DNA from: Paenibacillus melissococcoides
GTDB lineage: Bacteria > Bacillota > Bacilli > Paenibacillales > Paenibacillaceae
Assembly (NCBI GenBank): GCA_944800085.1
Contig: CALYLO010000001.1
Location: 1,265,001-1,329,000 of the forward strand
Direction: 5' to 3'
Length of the DNA: 64,000 bases
Below are positions 35,149 to 44,310 of this stretch, in pieces (position 1 is the first letter of the stretch; each line of letters starts with the position of its first letter). A program made the translations under genes and the position numbers. Under the pieces are notes generated by a model. That model had not been told where the DNA came from, did not search any database, and saw nothing but the letters and a program-made list of their open reading frames with translations.

Positions 35149-36732
35149 TCAGGGGGCTGTCTCACTGTAGTGAAATACTACTTTTGGGACACCCCCTTTT
35201 CGGAATAGACTCCACCAGATTCTATATAGGGCTTGCTGAACATATTGCCTTTTAGGCCACAGAGGCTGACGGCACAGATTCAGCAGCAGTCTGAAAATCG
35301 GCAAAAAGAGAACGCGCAGCTTGCGTTCGAGATTCATAACAAGCAGTTGCAGAGCAATGACCGTTTCGCTTGTCTCTCGAAGGCGTGCTCGAATACGCCC
35401 CAGTCCGTAGGAGCGTTTGCCTTCTCCGAATTTTCCTTCGATCGCGTTACGCGTTGAAGCATCCTGTCTGGCCTGGTTCCGATCGGGTTCCGCTTCTTTC
35501 TTCGGACGTCCTAAGTTTGGACCACTCAGACGAATGCCGTGCTCCTTACAATAGCGAAGGTTCTCCCGGTTTCGGTAGATTTGGTCGGCTAGAATGGCTT
35601 CCGGATAACACCCATATCGCTGGACGAACGACTCCACGGAAGCTTTCAGTGTCATGCTTTCGTTGAAGTTATCCCAGGACAGCTTCTCCATCCGAGCGTA
35701 ACCATCCACCAGACTGATCGCCAGCTTTGCTCCAAACTCGACGGGAGCATTCACTTTCCCGCGGACAATCGGCCGTACATGCGGTTGGGAAAGACTGACG
35801 ATTCGATCTTCCACCGAGTGTGTCCGTTTGTCGTACATCTCTTGCTGTTGACGATACAGCTCGGAAATGACGAGCAATTGCCGATACTGCTGCGAACCCA
35901 GTTGATTCAAGCTGCTTTTCGCTGCCAGCATTTCGATGATGCCAAGATTACGCGAAACATAACGAAGCTGTTTGCCAACCGCTTTCCGGATGGCTTTGGC
36001 ACCCGTTCGCCGTTTCTTGGCGATCTCGAGGTAGCGTTTGCGGGCGGTTTGACGATACGTTCTCGGTTTCTTGGCCTTCCCGACGAAAGGCTCGTGCAGA
36101 ACATCGATGATCGCTTCGAGTTTTTCCCGCGCCTCGTTCAATAATTTCAAATCGGTCGGATACGAGATGTCGGCCGGTGCGCAGGTCGCGTCGAGCATCA
36201 AGGTGCCTTTGTTGCATGGTTTCTCTTTGCTTTTGCCGTCTTCATTAACGGATGTTCCATCAGAGCCATGGCCGCTGCCTGGAGGATCTTGAGGATCGCT
36301 CTTGTTTTGTTCCTGCTTCTTTCGCTCTGCGTCCTCTTCCAAAATCCAATCGTTGATTCGTTCAATGACATCCGCACCCAATCGCTTGCGGAAATGGGTC
36401 AACAGCGAGTGATGGAACGGAGGCTTATCTTGGAACGCCGGCAGCCCAAGGAAGTACTGGTAGTACGGATTTTCGGCGATCTGCTGGACCGTCTCTCGAT
36501 CATCGAGCTGCATACGTTCCTGAATGTACAGCGCTCCCAAAGCCATACGAACAGACAAAGGGATCTGACCGCGCATTGATTTCTTGAACGACTTCGCGTA
36601 GAGTTCTTCTGCCCGCCACCACGGGATGATAGCGGCCAGTTGCACCCAACGGTTCTCCTTATTTAATTTACCGCCAAACGGCAAGTAGAAATCTTCGAAC
36701 AACTGAAGCTGGCTTTCGGTTCTACGATACAT
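35149..36732 (-). CDS. IS5/IS1182-type transposase (527 aa), reading out into flanking DNA
   Basis: An N-terminal DUF772 domain (MRGQIPLSVRMALGALYIQE, NPYYQYFLGLPAFQDKPPF) and a DDE core (TLMLDATCAPADISYP; EAILADQIYRNRENL; RNAIEGKFGEGKRSYGL) are complete, with a coiled-coil insertion between. ATG 36732 lies nine bases after GGAG. The frame has no stop inside the element: it passes through the terminal repeat (YVQQALYR) and ends 78 bases outside, adding about 25 residues from the MITE-like repeat. Whether the tail affects activity is unknown. Confidence 0.85.
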   Translation of the reverse strand: MYRRTESQLQLFEDFYLPFGGKLNKENRWVQLAAIIPWWRAEELYAKSFKKSMRGQIPLSVRMALGALYIQERMQLDDRETVQQIAENPYYQYFLGLPAFQDKPPFHHSLLTHFRKRLGADVIERINDWILEEDAERKKQEQNKSDPQDPPGSGHGSDGTSVNEDGKSKEKPCNKGTLMLDATCAPADISYPTDLKLLNEAREKLEAIIDVLHEPFVGKAKKPRTYRQTARKRYLEIAKKRRTGAKAIRKAVGKQLRYVSRNLGIIEMLAAKSSLNQLGSQQYRQLLVISELYRQQQEMYDKRTHSVEDRIVSLSQPHVRPIVRGKVNAPVEFGAKLAISLVDGYARMEKLSWDNFNESMTLKASVESFVQRYGCYPEAILADQIYRNRENLRYCKEHGIRLSGPNLGRPKKEAEPDRNQARQDASTRNAIEGKFGEGKRSYGLGRIRARLRETSETVIALQLLVMNLERKLRVLFLPIFRLLLNLCRQPLWPKRQYVQQALYRIWWSLFRKGGVPKVVFHYSETAP

Positions 36733-36854
36733 GTCGGCTCACTCCACGTGCACGATTTTTTGCAAGAAATTCGCATTCTCCTTGCATTTTATTTCGAGTT
36801 AGAGTCCAGAAATCCTTGTAAAACCTTTGAAAAATGATTGTTCAGCAAGCCCTA
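35227..36854 (-). mobile_element. IS5/IS1182-type insertion sequence with TATA target duplication
   Basis: TAGGGCTTGCTGAACA at the left end and its exact complement TGTTCAGCAAGCCCTA at the right end bound the element, with TATA on both sides (35223-35226, 36855-36858). It landed 30 bases outside copy B of the MITE-like repeat; the same flank is uninterrupted next to the copy at 43703 (ATTCTATTCC...TTTCAATCC). Confidence 0.82.
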
Positions 36855-36914
36855 TATAGATTTCAATCCTAGGGAAGTAGAAAAATACGATCGCATAAAC
36901 TGGAGAAAACACCG

Positions 36915-37378
36915 ATATATCGCGATTTTAGGGGAGTGAGTAGCCGTCTCTTTTTCGTTTTGGGGGCGAAATGGGGGCGAACCAACTATATATCATCTGT
37001 TGAACGCGAATGATGTGCGAAGCCGTCAAACTCAGAAGCTGCTCGCTCCGCCATTGCTTTAGTGACATGGCTGTATGTGGTCTGCAATGTGCGCACGTCT
37101 GAGCGCCCCAAGGGTTCCGCTACAGCCTTTGTTGTGAGCCCTTGTTCAAGTAAGAACGTTTAAGAACGTCGCCGAAGTGTTGGCAGGCCATGCAGTTTTA
37201 TATGCCGAAAACCGTTCTTTTTTAAAAAGAGTCTCCACCAAACTGTTGGGGTATTTGGGTGGAACGGAATGCCGTGAGCTTCCGGCATTTTAAGGTGTGT
37301 CTTGAAGTCAACGACATGTTCGTCTTGATTGCGTTTAAATGCATCGATCCAAAGGGGGGCAAGATATGATTTTTCCAA
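36915..37378 (-). pseudogene. phage tyrosine integrase, C-terminal fragment
   Basis: IPFHPNTPTVWWRLFLKKNG and IKLHGLPTLRRRS are a damaged version of the HDLRHTSAT catalytic region, with a stop. The frame then continues TFLLEQGLTTKAVAEPLGRS, LQTTYSHVTKAMAERAASEF (the nucleophile Tyr is present) and, beyond a second stop, VRPHFAPKTKKRRLLTPLKS. The Arg of HxxR and the His of LGH are lost. The N-terminal arm and core-binding domains are missing. Confidence 0.75.
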
Positions 37379-37472
37379 GTGTTCCTCAAATAATCAATGA
37401 TGACGCAGACAGATTGTCAGGATCGGATGCGTATTTCGGTCGCCAGTGCTTGTTTCACAAAATCCTGGAAAG

Positions 37473-37800
37473 TTATTTTCTCGGTCTGGACATAACTTTC
37501 AGACAATACCTCCTGCTTGAAAAGCGCAAGCTGGCGGTTCCGTTTGCCATTTGGTAGGGAAGCTGGTCGCCATAGGTTAGCAAACAAACCGCAAATTTGT
37601 CGTCTTGGCCCTCGAGTCTTCCGACATAAAAGAAGGAATGCTCGTCCCGCCTAAAGTGACTGAGACCTGAATGGAGAATGTTATGTCCAAGCTCGTGTGC
37701 GCATATAAGGCGCTGCCATCACCTTTCAATAATTAAATTATTATCACAATAATATCCATATTCATCGAGTTGGGAAATTATGCTGATGTATACTTTACAG
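37473..37800 (-). pseudogene. ImmA/IrrE-family metallopeptidase relic
   Basis: The frame reads IISQLDEYGYYCDNNLIIER, then a TGA, then LICAHELGHNILHSGLSHF, which carries the HExxH zinc motif of ImmA/IrrE proteases that cleave phage or ICE repressors. GRLEGQDDKFAVCLL is the typical E(A)xxFA helix. The N-terminal part is gone and the tail is shifted (FVKQALATEIRIRS, next frame). With the integrase relic it marks the former lysogeny module. Confidence 0.72.
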
Positions 37801-37963
37801 CCGTTCCTTCGGGGGCGGCACTATTAATTAGATTAAACCACCTAAATACAGTAATTATGTGGAAAAAAACTACAAGAATCCATATACTTCACAAGTAAGA
37901 TAATGGTATTATCTAGGTGGGAGTTGGAAAACGGCTCTACTACATATATAAAGGTGAGATAAT

Positions 37964-38422
37964 ATGAAGAAGTTTTTATCAACGCTTTTGGTATTCGCAG
38001 TAATGTTGGTATTTTCAACGAGTGCATTTGCAGCTAAGGGGATTGGTGACACAAGGGACAGTGCAACTGAATTGTATCCAGAAGGCCTACTTGACTTTTA
38101 TCCAGGAAGCCCAGTTCACCTGTCTATTGAAAACAGCACAGATGAAGATTGGTTTAAATGGACGAATAACACGAGAAAAATGAAGGGTATTACGACTTTA
38201 TTCATTGGGACAGAAGATTATGAAAATTTCAGATTAGGATATATTATTAAGTACAAAAACGGTGACGAATCAGACCTATTGTACGCTCAACGTTTTGGCC
38301 AGTATCAAGCTTTTCAAACCAAGGATATACCAGACGGTGCTACGGTGTACTTTGTGGTCAAAAAAATAAGTGATGGTACAGCACAGTACCAGTTCGGTTT
38401 TTATATTGATGATAACTTTTAA
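37964..38422 (+). CDS. secreted protein of unknown function (152 aa)
   Basis: A signal peptide (LSTLLVFAVMLVFSTSAFA, cleavage after AFA near 23) leads to a mature domain of about 128 residues, beta-rich, with DEDWFKWTN and DIPDGATVYFVVKK. The layout recalls bacterial pre-peptidase C-terminal (PPC) domains, but the match is weak. AAAGGTGAG precedes the ATG. AT-rich codon use unlike the chromosome suggests acquisition. A terminator follows. Confidence 0.65.
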   Translation: MKKFLSTLLVFAVMLVFSTSAFAAKGIGDTRDSATELYPEGLLDFYPGSPVHLSIENSTDEDWFKWTNNTRKMKGITTLFIGTEDYENFRLGYIIKYKNGDESDLLYAQRFGQYQAFQTKDIPDGATVYFVVKKISDGTAQYQFGFYIDDNF

Positions 38423-38435
38423 GTAGCCATTTTAG

Positions 38436-38462
38436 GTCGCTGATTATTCAGCGGCTTTTTAT
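38436..38462 (+). terminator. rho-independent terminator
   Basis: GTCGCTGATTATTCAGCGGC followed by TTTTTATT, the same structure as at 31183. Confidence 0.7.
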
Positions 38463-38511
38463 TGGAGGAAAACCTTTCCTTTTGCCGAAATGACGATTGG
38501 GGGGCGATGAG

Positions 38512-38637
38512 TTGAGAAGTCCAATAGATTATACAGCGAGGAAATTTGCTAGGCATATGGCTAATGCAGCAGCTAATGGAGGGAAAAGCCTAATCAAAAA
38601 CCGGGGAACGGTTTTGGCTGCGTATAGGGCAGTGTGA
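38512..38637 (+). CDS. short phage-like protein (41 aa), upstream of a coupled small gene
   Basis: TTG start right after GGGGGGCGATGAG. The product is basic (DYTARKFARHMANAAANGGK). Its stop overlaps the GTG of the next frame (GTGTGA), a translational-coupling layout typical of phage or plasmid genes. Family unknown; it may be a remnant. Confidence 0.3.
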   Translation: MRSPIDYTARKFARHMANAAANGGKSLIKNRGTVLAAYRAV

Positions 38638-38804
38638 CACGGCGCATTGAAGTTATCGACGCAAAGGAAGGGCCATTCGGCGTAGATATCCCAGTACGTG
38701 ACAAAATGGGCAATTTGGATGCTGGACGGAAATGGATGAGGATATATCGCTATGCTGATCTGATTCGATGTAAATATAAAATCATCCAATTAGGCATTTG
38801 CTAA
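38634..38804 (+). CDS. short phage-like protein (56 aa)
   Basis: GTG start overlapping the previous stop. VTRRIEVIDAKEGPFGVDIP then GRKWMRIYRYADLIRCKYK reads like a compact small protein. Family unknown. It ends in TAA just before a convergent secreted-protein gene. Confidence 0.35.
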   Translation: MTRRIEVIDAKEGPFGVDIPVRDKMGNLDAGRKWMRIYRYADLIRCKYKIIQLGIC

Positions 38805-38826
38805 CGGAGGATTGCAGTTTCAAATT

Positions 38827-39276
38827 TTATTTAACGTAATCGTAATAAACAAAACCATTACCTTTTATCCCAGTTAAACCATATGTTTCTTGTTCAATAT
38901 AAACATGATAAGTACCTGGATCAATGTTTTTAGTATATTTAGTAGTGTAGTCTCTATCTCCTATTTCAGAGAAAATTAATGTTTTGTACTGAAAAACAGT
39001 TCTTCCGTTTTCTGTTTCGAGTCGAAATTTTACTCTTTCAGGGAATTCAACCCTATAAGCGTCGTCTAAGACGGCACCAAAGTGTACATTTTTTGCTGGT
39101 TTATCAAATGTAATTTTGAATTTACGTCCTTTTGAATTTTCTGCATAACCGTCCTCAGAGATACTGAATTCGAAGTTTTCACTTGCTTTTGCGAAACTTG
39201 TTTGTGGCGTAAAGAGCACCACTGTAAATGCTAGAACTAAGAAAGCTGCTAATGAATTACGAAGAACTTTTTTCAT
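38827..39276 (-). CDS. secreted protein of unknown function (149 aa)
   Basis: A signal peptide (LAAFLVLAFTVVLFTPQTSFA) precedes a soluble beta-rich domain of about 120 residues (GRKFKITFDKPAKNVHFGAV; NIDPGTYHVYIEQETYG). AGAAGGGAA precedes the ATG. AT-rich composition like its neighbour at 37964. I do not recognise the family. Confidence 0.65.
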   Translation of the reverse strand: MKKVLRNSLAAFLVLAFTVVLFTPQTSFAKASENFEFSISEDGYAENSKGRKFKITFDKPAKNVHFGAVLDDAYRVEFPERVKFRLETENGRTVFQYKTLIFSEIGDRDYTTKYTKNIDPGTYHVYIEQETYGLTGIKGNGFVYYDYVK

Positions 39277-39499
39277 ACGGTAAAATTCCCTTCTGATGTA
39301 ATATATTGGGAGTATACCACGTAGAGAGGTATCTGTGTGTAAGAAAATGGTATTTACGCTTATTAAACCAAAGGTTTAAACAATGGCGATACCTTTGATG
39401 TTTATGTTGTCGGATGGGAGAACGTTACGATCGACGATCATATCCTTGACGAGTATATTAGTCGTGCCGAAGAAGCAGTCTGCTATGGCCCAATTCTTA
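39277..39499 (+). other. phage-like fragment without a gene
   Basis: One frame reads NGDTFDVYVVGWENVTIDDH then EYISRAEEAVCYGPI, protein-like but with no start and no family. It borders the second terminase relic. Confidence 0.25.
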
Positions 39500-40167
39500 A
39501 GTCGACGAGCTGGTGCCCATGGCACATGATGAACAGAGAGCGCTTGAGCCGATTGAGTTTATTCAGATGCTGCATGCAGTCGATGACTTTTATGGGCATC
39601 CTTTCATTCTCTTGGACTGGCAGCGCGAGATCATACGGGATGTCTACGGCACCGTAAATGATAAGGGGTATCGACAATACCGTTATGCTTATCGGGCAGA
39701 TATACTGCTGCGCAGCTGACCGGGGACAGGCCGAGTAAGTTTACAAAGCAGCTTGCGGCATGATTGAACAAGAGCCAGAGTTTGAAGGCATTTTGAAAGT
39801 CTTTGACAGCCGCAAGGAACCGACCCTTGGAATAGCCGGATGCTATCTCAGCGGCTCATACGCGGGGGCGTCGATGTAGTGGAAATTCCTCAAGACATGA
39901 AGAACATGAGTCCAGCAATGAAACTAATTGAGCAGCTTATGAAGCGAGGATTGATGACACACGGGGTAAATCCCGTCGCGCTGTGCTGGGGGAATGGAGT
40001 TGGATGGAAAGGAGAACCTCAAACCGATGAAGAACAAATCAAAGGAACGCATCGACTTGATCGTAGCCATGTTTAACGCCATGGCCACGGCCATGCTTTA
40101 TGAAGAAATAGACATGAACTTCGAAGAGTTCGCGGATCAAAAATTCTGGGATAAGTTGTGGGGGTAG
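39500..40167 (+). pseudogene. phage terminase large subunit 2, multiply disrupted
   Basis: EPIEFIQMLHAVDDFYGHPF, LLDWQREIIRDVYGTVND and YRQYRYAY are the start of a Terminase_1-type large subunit, just before the Walker A region (normally EIPKKNGKT), which is lost. Later pieces VVEIPQDMKNMSPAMKLIEQ and, in another frame, KERIDLIVAMFNAMATAML with FEEFADQKFWDKLWG are its C-terminus. The middle is deleted and at least two frameshifts are present. It comes from a different phage lineage than the relic at 31922. Confidence 0.72.
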
Positions 40168-40171
40168 CATT

Positions 40172-40350
40172 ATGAAAAACCTGTTTTATGTTCTTCGAGA
40201 CTTCGCAGAGGACATTTTTATTCTGCCGGATTGGTGGTTGTGAACGTACCGACATTTCAATTACACCTAACGGCCGGGCTATTTTGTTTGGGCGCCACGC
40301 TCATGGCTGTTGGATTTGCGATTGCCCGTCATCCTCCAAGAAAGGAGTGA
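40172..40350 (+). pseudogene. small phage membrane protein with frameshift
   Basis: MKNLFYVLRDFAEDIFI in one frame continues as VVVNVPTFQLHLTAGLFCLG and ATLMAVGFAIARHPP in another. Together they form a small membrane protein lying between terminase and portal genes, a usual place for such genes. One indel near 40220 separates the halves. Confidence 0.45.
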
Positions 40351-40357
40351 TCAATAA

Positions 40358-40766
40358 ATGTTTTTTAGGCGAGCGCTACCCGTTACAGAAAAACGCGAAC
40401 GCGAAACAATAGAGCTCAACGTGAATGATCGACGTTTACTTGAAGTTCTAGGTATCGATATTGCCGATGTGAACGAGAGGGAAAAATGCTCTAAAGATCG
40501 ATACGGTGTATGCCTGCATCCGCATGCAGACACGGCACCCAGCATATCAATTGCTTAGATTGCGGCCGAACCCGTATATGAGTGCTTATGATTTTTGGAA
40601 ATGCATCGAGGCGCAAAATCCGATGTTTGGTAATGCGGATGCCTCTATCGAATTTGACAGCCGCGGGCGTATCTTTGGATTATGGCCGATGGATGCGACA
40701 CGCGTCAGGATAGTGGTTGACAATGATACGAGCGCAAGCACATCGAATGACCAACTTACGCATTAG
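40358..40766 (+). pseudogene. phage portal protein, N-terminal fragment with deletion
   Basis: MFFRRALPVTEKRERETIEL opens the gene after AAAGGAGTGATC. The second piece, one frame over (YACIRMQTRHPAYQLL, RPNPYMSAYDFWKCIEAQNP, ASIEFDSRGRIFGLWPMDAT, RVRIVVDND), is the conserved HK97-type portal core. Sequence between the pieces is missing, and the C-terminal two thirds are lost at an IS630 relic. The order terminase-portal is the usual phage order. Confidence 0.7.
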
Positions 40767-40767
40767 C

Positions 40768-41173
40768 AGCTGCTGACGAAGAAAAGCAAAGAGAATTTGT
40801 CGAAAAAACCTTTCCAGGGTTAAAAAATTACGATAATGGCGAAATTGATTATTTATTGTTTGAAGATGAAAGTATGATTCGTGATTATCAAGCCTTGCAG
40901 CGGACTTGGTTTGCCAAAGGTCAACAGCGCATTATTCAAACAACAGGTAAGCATCGCGGCGTAAAATCGCTATCCACGATAGACTATCCGACGGGCAAGA
41001 TCGTTTGGCTCGAAGACGAGGAGTACACTGCTGAAACGTTTTTAACATATCCTACCGGTAAAATCGTGATCATTTTCGATAATGCCCGCATCCATCATGC
41101 CAAACTGATGCACCCCTTTTTGGAAGAGAATACTCGCTTACTCTTTCATGCTCGATCCTATGAAGATCATTGA
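40768..41173 (+). pseudogene. IS630-family transposase relic (DDE_3 part with internal deletion)
   Basis: EIDYLLFEDESMIRDYQALQ (first catalytic Asp region), RTWFAKGQQRIIQTTGKHRG and KIVIIFDNARIHHAKLMHPF (second Asp) identify an IS630-type DDE_3 domain. Between ETFLTYPTGK, which lacks about ten residues, and the end, the protein is damaged; the C-terminal PYSPxLNPxE segment is gone. No terminal repeats seen. Confidence 0.75.
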
Positions 41174-41233
41174 TCGACTCTGCATTCGGATGGAATCGGG
41201 ACGATTAGTAAATCATTAGTTCAACTTATATAG

Positions 41234-42073
41234 TCATTTTCTAAAATTTTTATCGAGGTATTTATTCGGAACAATATCAAATACTTCAGTAAGAATCTGA
41301 TAATACTCTTCTTCGTTTATAGTTCGTTTTCTTTTTTGACCTTTTTTGGTTTCTGTAAAACTTCGTTTAGTAAGTGAAATATGCCCGCCTTCAATTAATT
41401 TACAGATAATATATCCTTTGTTAAAGGGAGATTCTGGGTGATGTGCAATAATATTTTGTATTATATTTACTTTGTCTGTATCTATTTCATCTAATGTAAA
41501 TGCATATCCAATGCACCATGTATTTGTAGGTTCAGAATCAAGGAATTGAGCGCTCTCCCCATCTTCCCCTTTTTTCATTTCTAGTAGATAGGTTCCTTTT
41601 TCAGTATTTTGTTTACGAATACGGTATTTTCCTGTTTGAGATGAGATGACTTCCCCGCTAAATGGGACTGGATATAAAGGAAGATGTGAGGCAAATCCCC
41701 CGTCTATAATATATTTCTGATCATTATGATTTAAAATAATAATCACATGCCCATTATCAGGCTTCCAATTATCACCACCTAAATCGTAGACCGTACCAGC
41801 TACTCGATAGACATCAAATCCACAATCAATTAAAAAATAATATAATAAGGAATTAAGCTCGTAACATAGTCCTCCGCGATGGGTTAATAGTAATTTTTCT
41901 TGAACATTCTCTCTAGAAATTTTTCGGATATTCTTGTCCATAACGTCTAAATTTTCATAGGGTAGTACATATCCCATTCGCAGAAAAATTCCATGTAAAT
42001 CTTCAAAGGTTACATCTTCTTTTGGAGATATCTGTAACCGAGAGAAAAAATTTTTTTGTAATTCAGTTAACAT
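41234..42073 (-). CDS. arylamine N-acetyltransferase (279 aa)
   Basis: The catalytic triad motifs are present: Cys in THRGGLCYELNSLLYYF, His in DNGHVIIIL and Asp in IIDGGFASHLPL. The length equals the family norm. The enzyme transfers acetyl from acetyl-CoA to arylamines and hydrazines. AAGGTGAT precedes the ATG. Its AT-rich codon use contrasts with the chromosome, and it sits between an IS630 relic and phage debris, so it was probably brought in by transfer. It looks intact. Confidence 0.9.
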   Translation of the reverse strand: MLTELQKNFFSRLQISPKEDVTFEDLHGIFLRMGYVLPYENLDVMDKNIRKISRENVQEKLLLTHRGGLCYELNSLLYYFLIDCGFDVYRVAGTVYDLGGDNWKPDNGHVIIILNHNDQKYIIDGGFASHLPLYPVPFSGEVISSQTGKYRIRKQNTEKGTYLLEMKKGEDGESAQFLDSEPTNTWCIGYAFTLDEIDTDKVNIIQNIIAHHPESPFNKGYIICKLIEGGHISLTKRSFTETKKGQKRKRTINEEEYYQILTEVFDIVPNKYLDKNFRK

Positions 42074-42749
42074 TTTATATCACCTTCCATATATAGATAA
42101 ATCATCCATCAATTACAATGTTACACCAATTAAAATATATAATCAAGTATTAAAAATATTCCGGAACGGAAAGCTGATGGTTCCCTGCAGCTCCACACTC
42201 GCGACATGCGCCGCTCGCAGATGCCTGGTTACCCGCAGGCGGTTCTTGTTCGGACGGCTGCAGCCGTAATTCCCTCTAATCCGAATGGCCTGCTCCTGTT
42301 TCATCTACAGCTCCACCTGCGACGCGGCTCGGTCGCCCGGCGCAATTGGATTTCCTTTATGTAGGACTGCATTATATGCACTGTGAAAGTCCTCATGCCA
42401 ATCTTCTTCCCAAATAACTCAACCCTTATCGATATCAAGAACTTCAACTTTCACATTCACAAATAATCTCCCCTTTATAACTATCCTTTGATGTTATTTA
42501 GTTTTTGCTGAAGAGTTTCTTAGTAATAAGAAATATATAGAAAAAAAGAAAAATTCTCCGATAGAAGTACTGGATATACTCTTATCAATTATCACTATAA
42601 GCAAACGTGGACACATGAAAACGGCAAACTAAGTATTGAACGGTGGATTGAGCCAGAAGGGGTTAGCGGATGCTTACCAGCCTAATTCAAGCAGCTTGAA
42701 ATTGAAAGGGAAAATAGCCGTTAGGAAAGAATCCCACGGCTCTTTTGAA
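42074..42749. other. debris-filled region, no intact gene
   Basis: On the minus strand, 42305-42460 is a GTG-started frame after AAAGGGGAG (VNVKVEVLDIDKG, one TGA, then EEDWHEDFHSAYNAVLHKGN), a likely dead small gene. Another minus-strand fragment near 42150-42300 reads NYGCSRPNKNRLRVTRHLRA and is unassigned. On the plus strand YHYKQTWTHENGKLSIERWI is another fragment. A hairpin at about 42716-42745 can end the discoidin gene. Confidence 0.35.
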
Positions 42750-43337
42750 TTATTTGATCGAGTATTCATTTACTTCAAACGTTAAAATCTTGTCGTATAT
42801 CACGTAGTCTTTACGGCTGCTGAATGGACCTTTGTTATTGTTGTGCTTATCTATGGCATAGGATGCTGTTCCAGTGCCGGCTTGCTTGTTTTCGTACCAG
42901 TTGATGAAGGCATTAACCTCATCCATGCTGAGGTCGAATTCCTTTTCTAATCCTGTGGTCATTGTAACGACAAGTATTGTAACTTTTGTATTCTGTTTCA
43001 TTAGAAAAAGTAAATTCTTTTTTTCCACCAACCAGCTTCCCAGCCAGTTATTTCTCCTCTTGCGTCGTTCAGATCCATCCCAACCCTCAAATGTCCAGTA
43101 CTTCGGCGATTCAGTTTTATAATCAATATGATTTCCACGTGCTTGCAATGTGTATTTATTTACAACTACTGGCTCTTCAAATTCATACGAAACCCAACCA
43201 TATGGGAATCCATGAGCTGTAGCCCATCCATAGTCAGAATCCGAACGGTTAAACACTTGAAATGGCTGATGATTGGTACTCCAAATACTACTCGCACTTG
43301 CGATTCCCGAAGGAGAGTTATTTAGAAGTCATTATCG
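42750..43337 (-). CDS. F5/8 type C (discoidin)-like domain protein, 5' incomplete
   Basis: NNSPSGIASASSIWSTNHQP leads into SDYGWATAHGFPYGWVSYEF, EEPVVVNKYTLQARGNHIDY and SPKYWTFEGWDGS, a truncated discoidin fold. It is followed by a second unit (LEKEFDLSMDEVNAFINWYE, GPFSSRKDYVIYDKILTFEV) often found alone in phage-related proteins. The frame is open upstream of the first internal ATG (43256) back to about 43337, with no start codon, so the N-terminus was probably lost. Confidence 0.5.
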
Positions 43338-43702
43338 GGAATAAGGTTCTCAGAAGATTCCGCATAAGTATTATAATGATAATGAAATTCAATTTTGATT
43401 TCAGCTTATTTCCATTGATAATCGAACGTGCATTCGGCAGCAGCAAAGCAGAAGGATGAATCTCTGTGTAGCTGCATGGCCAACATGAAAGGAAGATGGC
43501 TCTCGAGGAGCGTATACCTGCCTCAGATGCGGGCGCCCCGTGCACGACGCATTTGGGAAAAGATGAGCCACATTATCCCAGGGCTTTTCCTATTCACATC
43601 TATACGCAAACTAATCAATGGGGGCGGTGGGGACGAAATGGGGCGAATGAACGTCTTTCCTAGGAATAGACTATACTAGACACCAAAACAAAAAGAAAAA
43701 AA
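43338..43702. other. gene-free flank of MITE-like copy C
   Basis: No gene recognised. The last 90 bases (GGGGGCGGTGGGGACGAAATG, GGAATAGACTATACTAGAC) resemble the left flank of copy B at 33275-33362 and, more loosely, the end of the integrase relic near 36960. They may be old integrase 3' ends. Confidence 0.35.
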
Positions 43703-44066
43703 GGGGGTGTCTCACAGGCGCTGCAAAATGATGGAGAAGACGAGTTAACAGAGAATGCGGATGCGGGAAAAACGGCGGCGCAAACTGGTGGAAGATGGAT
43801 GAAGAAGTAAAATGCTGCGTGGATGCATCAATTTCTGCTCTTTAAGCCGCTATTTGATGAAATTCCTGCAAAATTACATGATGTTCATCGATTTTTGTCT
43901 TTTATCGATATGAATAGTCAGAAATTGATTCCGTTTTGCAGGATTCCCTGTAACGGAGTACACGTCATAAAGGAAAAGTGTAGTTTTGCAGTTTTTCGGC
44001 GAGTCGAGCTTTGCGAATCAGGGGGGCTGTCTCACTGTAGTGAAATACTACTTTTGGGACACTCCC
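43703..44066 (+). repeat. copy C of the MITE-like repeat, uninterrupted (364 bp)
   Basis: It starts GGGGGTGTCTCACAG and ends CTTTTGGGACACTCCC, forming imperfect inverted ends. Near the right end GGGGGGCTGTCTCACTGTAG and CTACTTTTGGGACACTCCC form a second, nested hairpin. No open frame of note. Serves as the empty-site reference for the IS insertions in copies A and B. Confidence 0.8.
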
Positions 44067-44310
44067 TGTTCAGAATAGACACCATCATATTCTATTCCAA
44101 TTTCAATCCTAGGGATTTACAAAACATTGATAGGCAAGTATTATATTCTATAACTGCCTGGCTTATACACAAACAACAAGATTCCTGCATAATTATTTGA
44201 CCAAAGTTCGAAAAGTTGGTTTCATCGTTTGCCGCTTGCTGGCAGACCAATAACTTTGTTACTGCTTAGTGTCAACATAATTATTATATGAATGTAGGGG
44301 GAGTTGTGAA

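Larger units (their letters stand above)
33363..35196 (+). repeat. copy B of the MITE-like repeat, interrupted by an IS4-family element
   Basis: It starts GGGGGTGTCTCACAG (33363) and ends CTTTTGGGACACCCCC (35196), the terminal inverted repeats of the family. Compared with the uninterrupted copy at 43703, about 40 bases between GTGGATGC and CAAAAGTACATG are replaced by the IS. About 70 bases of left flank (GGTGGGGACAAAATGGGG, GAATAGACTCCA) are also shared with the copy at 43703. Confidence 0.8.

Noticed and set aside
42140..42310. Minus-strand fragment reading NYGCSRPNKNRLRVTRHLRA considered as a named gene
   Set aside because: It looks protein-like, but I could not assign a family and it lacks both start and neighbours.
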